Below, in pieces: positions 61,163 through 64,000 of a stretch of 64,000 nucleotides of DNA. Below the pieces are notes generated by a model. The model was given only the letters and a program-made list of their open reading frames with translations, was not told the DNA's origin and made no database searches. The DNA is from Parabacteroides sp. PF5-9. GTDB taxonomy: Bacteria > Bacteroidota > Bacteroidia > Bacteroidales > Tannerellaceae. The stretch is taken from positions 35,714-99,713 of the forward strand of contig NZ_JARXWG010000018.1 in assembly GCF_029893105.1 (NCBI RefSeq), read 5' to 3'. How positions within the stretch are numbered: the first letter of the stretch is position 1; every line of letters begins with the position of its first letter. The translations under genes were made by a program, and so were the position numbers.

Positions 61163-61666
61163 TCAATGCTTTTTAAAATCAACCAATGCTTTTTGCAGTT
61201 CAAGGCGGGCTAAGAATATACGGCTTTTTACTGTCCCGATCGGAACGTCTAAGGTCTCCGCTATTTCGGCATACTTATAACCGCTGAGGTATAAAGAAAA
61301 AGGGTTATGCAAATCATCCTCTAAGGCATCAATCGCTTTGGTGATCTCTTTTAAGTGAAAAGAGACGTCAGGCGAATCAAAGCCGGAGTCATTCATAATT
61401 TCCATATGATACAAATCAGCACATTGATCTATAATCGTTTGTGAACGAATGATCCGATGATACTGATTAATGAAGGTATTGCGCATGACAGTCATCACCC
61501 ATCCTTTAAAATTTACATTGTCGGTATATTTTTCCTGGTTATCTAAAACGCGTAAAGTGGTATCCTGAAGTAAATCTTGTGCGTCTTCTCGATTGGAAGT
61601 CAACGACATGGCAAACGTCATCATATTGTCTTGCATTCCGATCAATTTTTTTTCTAATTGTAGCAT
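61163..61666 (-). CDS. ECF-type sigma factor
   Basis: 167 residues with region 2 (REDAQDLLQDTTLRVLDNQE and VMTVMRNTFINQYHR) and region 4 (YKYAEIAETLDVPIGTVKSR) separated by a short linker. It directs RNA polymerase to a stress or envelope regulon. No anti-sigma gene adjoins it: its 3' neighbour is the Smr gene and its 5' side is a 392-bp gap. TATATTTG promoter at 61742-61749. Its target genes cannot be named from this window. Confidence 0.93.
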   Translation of the reverse strand: MLQLEKKLIGMQDNMMTFAMSLTSNREDAQDLLQDTTLRVLDNQEKYTDNVNFKGWVMTVMRNTFINQYHRIIRSQTIIDQCADLYHMEIMNDSGFDSPDVSFHLKEITKAIDALEDDLHNPFSLYLSGYKYAEIAETLDVPIGTVKSRIFLARLELQKALVDFKKH

Positions 61667-61741
61667 ATCTATCCTATCAGTTTGTTTTTTACGAAAAAGT
61701 GTTGTTTTAATCTGTAATCTGTATTATTCTTTCTTCTTGGG

Positions 61742-61749
61742 CAAATATA
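61742..61749 (-). promoter_or_regulatory. -7 promoter element of the ECF sigma gene
   Basis: TATATTTG on the minus strand, 75 bp before the start codon, a -7 box of the housekeeping type. Confidence 0.6.
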
Positions 61750-61840
61750 AGGTAGGGCACGAAGCCTGAATGGATCGGAAGAGGGTTAATTTGCAAAATG
61801 TTCAAACTTTTGTTGTTTTTTTTATCCACGATTACTAATT

Positions 61841-61922
61841 GATCAGAATTTACAACTAATTCAAGTTATGGCTTTCAGGATTTGCAACAAAATGATCAGA
61901 ATCTTCAACTAACGTTGGTTAG
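61841..61922. repeat. degenerate repeat upstream of queA
   Basis: GATCAGAATTTACAACTAAT (61841) is echoed as CAGGATTTGCAACAAAAT (61876) and GATCAGAATCTTCAACTAAC (61894), and the last copy leads into the inverted CTAAC/GTTAG (61909-61922). The spacing (32 and 21 bp) is not the exact 22 bp of the other arrays. It lies in a divergent region (ECF sigma gene and queA), as those do. Confidence 0.4.
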
Positions 61923-62016
61923 CTACCTTTCAACAGCTGGTGTCGAAAGAGTCTGCAAGGGTTTTGATGAATGACATTAACTTCTCATTTTGTACGATTT
62001 ATCCTGTTTCTTTTGT

Positions 62017-62024
62017 TACTTTTG
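62017..62024 (+). promoter_or_regulatory. queA: -7 promoter element of queA
   Basis: TACTTTTG lies 34 bp upstream of the ATG at 62059. Confidence 0.6.
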
Positions 62025-62058
62025 CGTGGTTTTTTGATAACGACTATAGCGTAAAAAT

Positions 62059-63276
62059 ATGACAAAAGCGATTCAACAAATACAAATTGAAGACTATAAC
62101 TACGCACTACCGGATGATCGGATTGCAAAATTTCCTCTGCCGAAGAGAGACGAATCAAAACTCCTGTTATATAGGAATGGAGAAATTAACGAAACACTCT
62201 TTAAATGTATAACCCACCATTTACCTCAGGAGGCTTTACTCATATTTAATAATACACGTGTGATTCAGGCTCGCTTGCTTTTTCAGAAAGAGACCGGAGC
62301 GCAAATAGAAATATTTTGCTTGGAACCTGCTGTTCCTCACGATTATATACAGATTTTTCAACAAACAAAACAGTGTAGTTGGACTTGTCTTGTCGGTAAT
62401 CTGAAGAAATGGAAAGGGGAGGTCTTACAAAAGAAAATACGGGTTCATGGGAAGGAGACTCTATTACAAGCAGTCAAACAACAATCAAATGGAGATACCC
62501 ATTTGATTGAATTTACGTGGGAGGCCGATTTTACTTTTGCAGAACTCTTAGAAGCGGCCGGCATATTGCCGATACCTCCTTATCTTCATCGCCAGACAGA
62601 GTCGAGTGATTTGAAAACGTATCAAACAGTCTATTCTAAAATAAAAGGTTCTGTTGCCGCGCCTACAGCAGGTTTACATTTTACTCCGGAGGTATTATCG
62701 GAATTAGACATTAAAGGCTTCGATAGAGCGGAAGTGACCTTACATGTTGGTGCAGGAACTTTCCGACCGGTTAAAAGCGAAAAAATAGGAGACCATGAGA
62801 TGCATACCGAATATATCTCGGTATCTCGCCAAACAATTGAAAAAATTAAGGAGAATATTCATCAGATTATAGCTGTAGGAACAACATCTGTGCGTACATT
62901 GGAAAGTCTGTATTATATAGGCTCTATATTGGAAAGCGATCCGGAGATATCCCCCGATAAATTAGCTGTCGGACAATGGCTCCCTTATGAAATTGAAAAT
63001 AAAACATTAACTGCAACAGATGCTTTACAACGTATATTGGATTATCTGGATCGGAAGAAGAGGGATACGCTGATTACAACAACACAAATTATTATAGCTC
63101 CAGGGTATGATTTCAAAATTGTAAAAGGGATTATTACGAACTTTCATCAACCTAAAAGTACACTGCTCCTGCTTATCTCAGCCTTTGTAAAAGAAGACTG
63201 GAAATCAATTTACGATTATGCACTGACTCATGATTTTCGATTTTTAAGCTATGGTGATAGCTCTTTGTTGCTTTAA
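62059..63276 (+). CDS. queA: S-adenosylmethionine:tRNA ribosyltransferase-isomerase
   Basis: 405 residues. It transfers the ribosyl part of SAM to 7-aminomethyl-7-deazaguanine in tRNA to make epoxyqueuosine. Family marks are YALPDDRIAKFPLPKRDESK at the N-terminus, LLIFNNTRVIQARL, SVAAPTAGLHFTPE and LHVGAGTFRPVKSE. It is about 50 residues longer than E. coli QueA, with extra sequence in the middle (around residues 85-160). Single gene; no queuosine riboswitch is visible upstream. Confidence 0.95.
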   Translation: MTKAIQQIQIEDYNYALPDDRIAKFPLPKRDESKLLLYRNGEINETLFKCITHHLPQEALLIFNNTRVIQARLLFQKETGAQIEIFCLEPAVPHDYIQIFQQTKQCSWTCLVGNLKKWKGEVLQKKIRVHGKETLLQAVKQQSNGDTHLIEFTWEADFTFAELLEAAGILPIPPYLHRQTESSDLKTYQTVYSKIKGSVAAPTAGLHFTPEVLSELDIKGFDRAEVTLHVGAGTFRPVKSEKIGDHEMHTEYISVSRQTIEKIKENIHQIIAVGTTSVRTLESLYYIGSILESDPEISPDKLAVGQWLPYEIENKTLTATDALQRILDYLDRKKRDTLITTTQIIIAPGYDFKIVKGIITNFHQPKSTLLLLISAFVKEDWKSIYDYALTHDFRFLSYGDSSLLL

Positions 63277-63449
63277 AACCGAAAGACATACCAGGATATC
63301 ATAGGATAAAACAGAAAATCAAAACTTATTATTATATAATATTGTACGCGCGGTACTATAAATAATGCATTGATCCTATCCTCTCATCATCCAAAGGAAA
63401 TAAAAACATGATTCACACTGTTTTGCTGTAGCATGCAGACTGCTTTTTT

Positions 63450-63567
63450 GTTATACCTACCTCTGTTTTCTGTTAGAGGTACGTCTAAAACAATTTAGAG
63501 GTACGTGTAAATCGATTTAGAGGTAGGTGTAAAACAATTTAGAGGTACCTCTAACAGAAAAGTGTTC
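63450..63567. repeat. 22-bp-period palindromic array, family 2, locus F (118 bp, inverted)
   Basis: Units at 63473, 63495, 63517 and 63539, exactly 22 bp apart: TTAGAGGTACGTCTAA, TTAGAGGTACGTGTAA, TTAGAGGTAGGTGTAA, TTAGAGGTACCTCTAA. The flanks are those of loci C and D in reverse complement: the right end reads CTAACAGAAAAGTGTTC and the left end GTTATACCTACCTCTGTTTT. It has the same 118-bp length. It lies between queA and the rRNA promoter, both on the plus strand. The rest of 63277-63811 holds no gene that I can support. Confidence 0.92.
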
Positions 63568-63811
63568 ATTATACTTCAAATAAACCGACAGCGATGTTGC
63601 GATTTTTGTTTGAATTCGTTCAAAGTTGACTGTCGCAAAAGGGGAGATTGTATGCGCGGTTTTACATTAATTTTAGAAGAATACAGGATAGATTATTTGA
63701 TGGAAAAATATTTTTAGAAGGAGAATGCAAAAAAAATGTAGGATATTTTTGCTTGTTTTTCAATAGGTTAAGATTTATGACACATTTTGTCTTCAAAAAC
63801 TTCCCCAATAA

Positions 63812-63844
63812 TTTGGTTTATGAATATATTATATATTATCTTTG
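63812..63844 (+). promoter_or_regulatory. rRNA operon promoter (TTTG - 21 bp - TATCTTTG)
   Basis: TTTG at 63812-63815 and TATCTTTG at 63837-63844 form the complete Bacteroidetes -33/-7 pair with a 21-bp spacer, the best-formed housekeeping promoter in the window. The spacer is AT-only over most of its length. Confidence 0.75.
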
Positions 63845-63848
63845 CACC

Positions 63849-64000
63849 CACGTTCGCCGAAAATCATCTCTGATTTTATCATAGAATGAGTGGCGAAGGT
63901 GCGAGAAGAGTTCTTTGAAAGATTTACATATTCAACAAGTAGTACAATAGACGTTAGGTCTAATTTTATAATTAGATTTAAAAGAATAAACGACCGTCAA
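63849..64000 (+). ncRNA. leader of an rRNA operon (16S begins beyond the window)
   Basis: After the promoter the sequence holds an imperfect hairpin (CACGTTCGCC with GGCGAAGGTGCG). AGAGTTCTTTGAAAGAT (63907-63923) follows, which resembles the boxA antitermination region and the typical Bacteroidales 16S leader. No protein-coding frame is convincing. I infer an rRNA operon; the 16S sequence itself is not inside the window. Confidence 0.65.

Noticed and set aside
11926..63567. CRISPR arrays at the 22-bp repeats
   Set aside because: Units are palindromic and linkers are only 6-12 bp and similar to each other; there are no unique 30-bp spacers, no leader and no cas genes.
63648..63884. 78-codon plus-strand open frame upstream of the rRNA leader
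   Set aside because: It runs through the rRNA promoter and has low-complexity, Phe/Tyr/Arg-rich composition with no recognisable motif.
63849..64000. 16S rRNA gene
   Set aside because: Only leader-like sequence is present; no 16S 5' core sequence appears before the window ends.
1..64000. tRNA genes, prophage, insertion sequences
   Set aside because: I read the intergenic regions on both strands and saw no cloverleaf with CCA-adjacent T-arm, no transposase or integrase, and no terminal repeats with target duplications. A tRNA search program would settle it.

Overview
The window looks like a chromosome segment of a Bacteroidales bacterium, most likely from the Porphyromonas/Tannerella/Parabacteroides side of the order; I cannot fix the genus. 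The grounds are: (i) the type IX secretion genes porK-L-M-N at the left edge; (ii) recurrent promoters of the Bacteroidetes type (TAnnTTTG, occasionally with an upstream TTTG), often 15-50 nt before a start codon and with no clear Shine-Dalgarno; (iii) a short 286-residue primary sigma factor; and (iv) Bacteroidales-restricted families such as the DUF3256 and DUF5040 proteins and the DPP11 and prolyl tripeptidyl peptidase exopeptidases. Nearly all of the window is core chromosome. I see no prophage, insertion sequence, CRISPR array or tRNA gene.

Layout. 0-4.5 kb: end of porK, then porL, porM and porN (T9SS trans-envelope motor and ring). 4.6-11 kb (minus strand): an rRNA methyltransferase, a tripeptidyl peptidase, purD and two membrane proteins. 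12-17.5 kb: an oxidoreductase, then a TolC-like outer-membrane factor, a sigma-54 response regulator and its histidine kinase, preceded by a well-formed -24/-12 sigma-54 promoter; rpoN itself lies at 29.6 kb. 17.5-22.3 kb: dxs and the potassium system trkA-trkH. 22.6-27.3 kb: small envelope proteins, an SGNH esterase, a solitary HicB-like antitoxin, a drug/metabolite transporter and truA. 27.5-29.4 kb: KDG kinase plus KDPG aldolase, the last two steps of uronate breakdown. 29.6-34.7 kb: rpoN, gcvH, purE, cysS and a thioesterase. 34.7-43.8 kb: mnmD, a DUF5040 protein, a low-molecular-weight phosphatase, lipoproteins, a regulator, a GGGtGRT/NifU-like operon and a TlpA-like lipoprotein. 44-49.5 kb: ribE, a BrkB-family protein, rnpB (RNase P RNA), a DegP-like protease and rpoD. 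49.6-63.3 kb: a paired DNA-metabolism/radical-SAM operon, an apparent deletion scar with two gene stumps, an EF-G paralogue lacking the catalytic histidine, hemW, a zeta-toxin pair, DPP11, CYTH and Smr proteins, an ECF sigma factor and queA. The window ends inside the leader of what looks like an rRNA operon.

The most unusual signal is not a gene. Six intergenic arrays (about 11.9, 27.4, 36.8, 44.0, 54.9 and 63.5 kb) consist of four or five units repeated at exactly 22 bp. They belong to three unrelated sequence families but share the same architecture: palindromic units, about two helical turns per unit, and mirror-image ends. Five of the six sit between divergently transcribed genes. Three members of one family have the same 118-bp length and conserved flanks. 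I know of no name or function for this class. It is my main candidate for a previously undescribed element.
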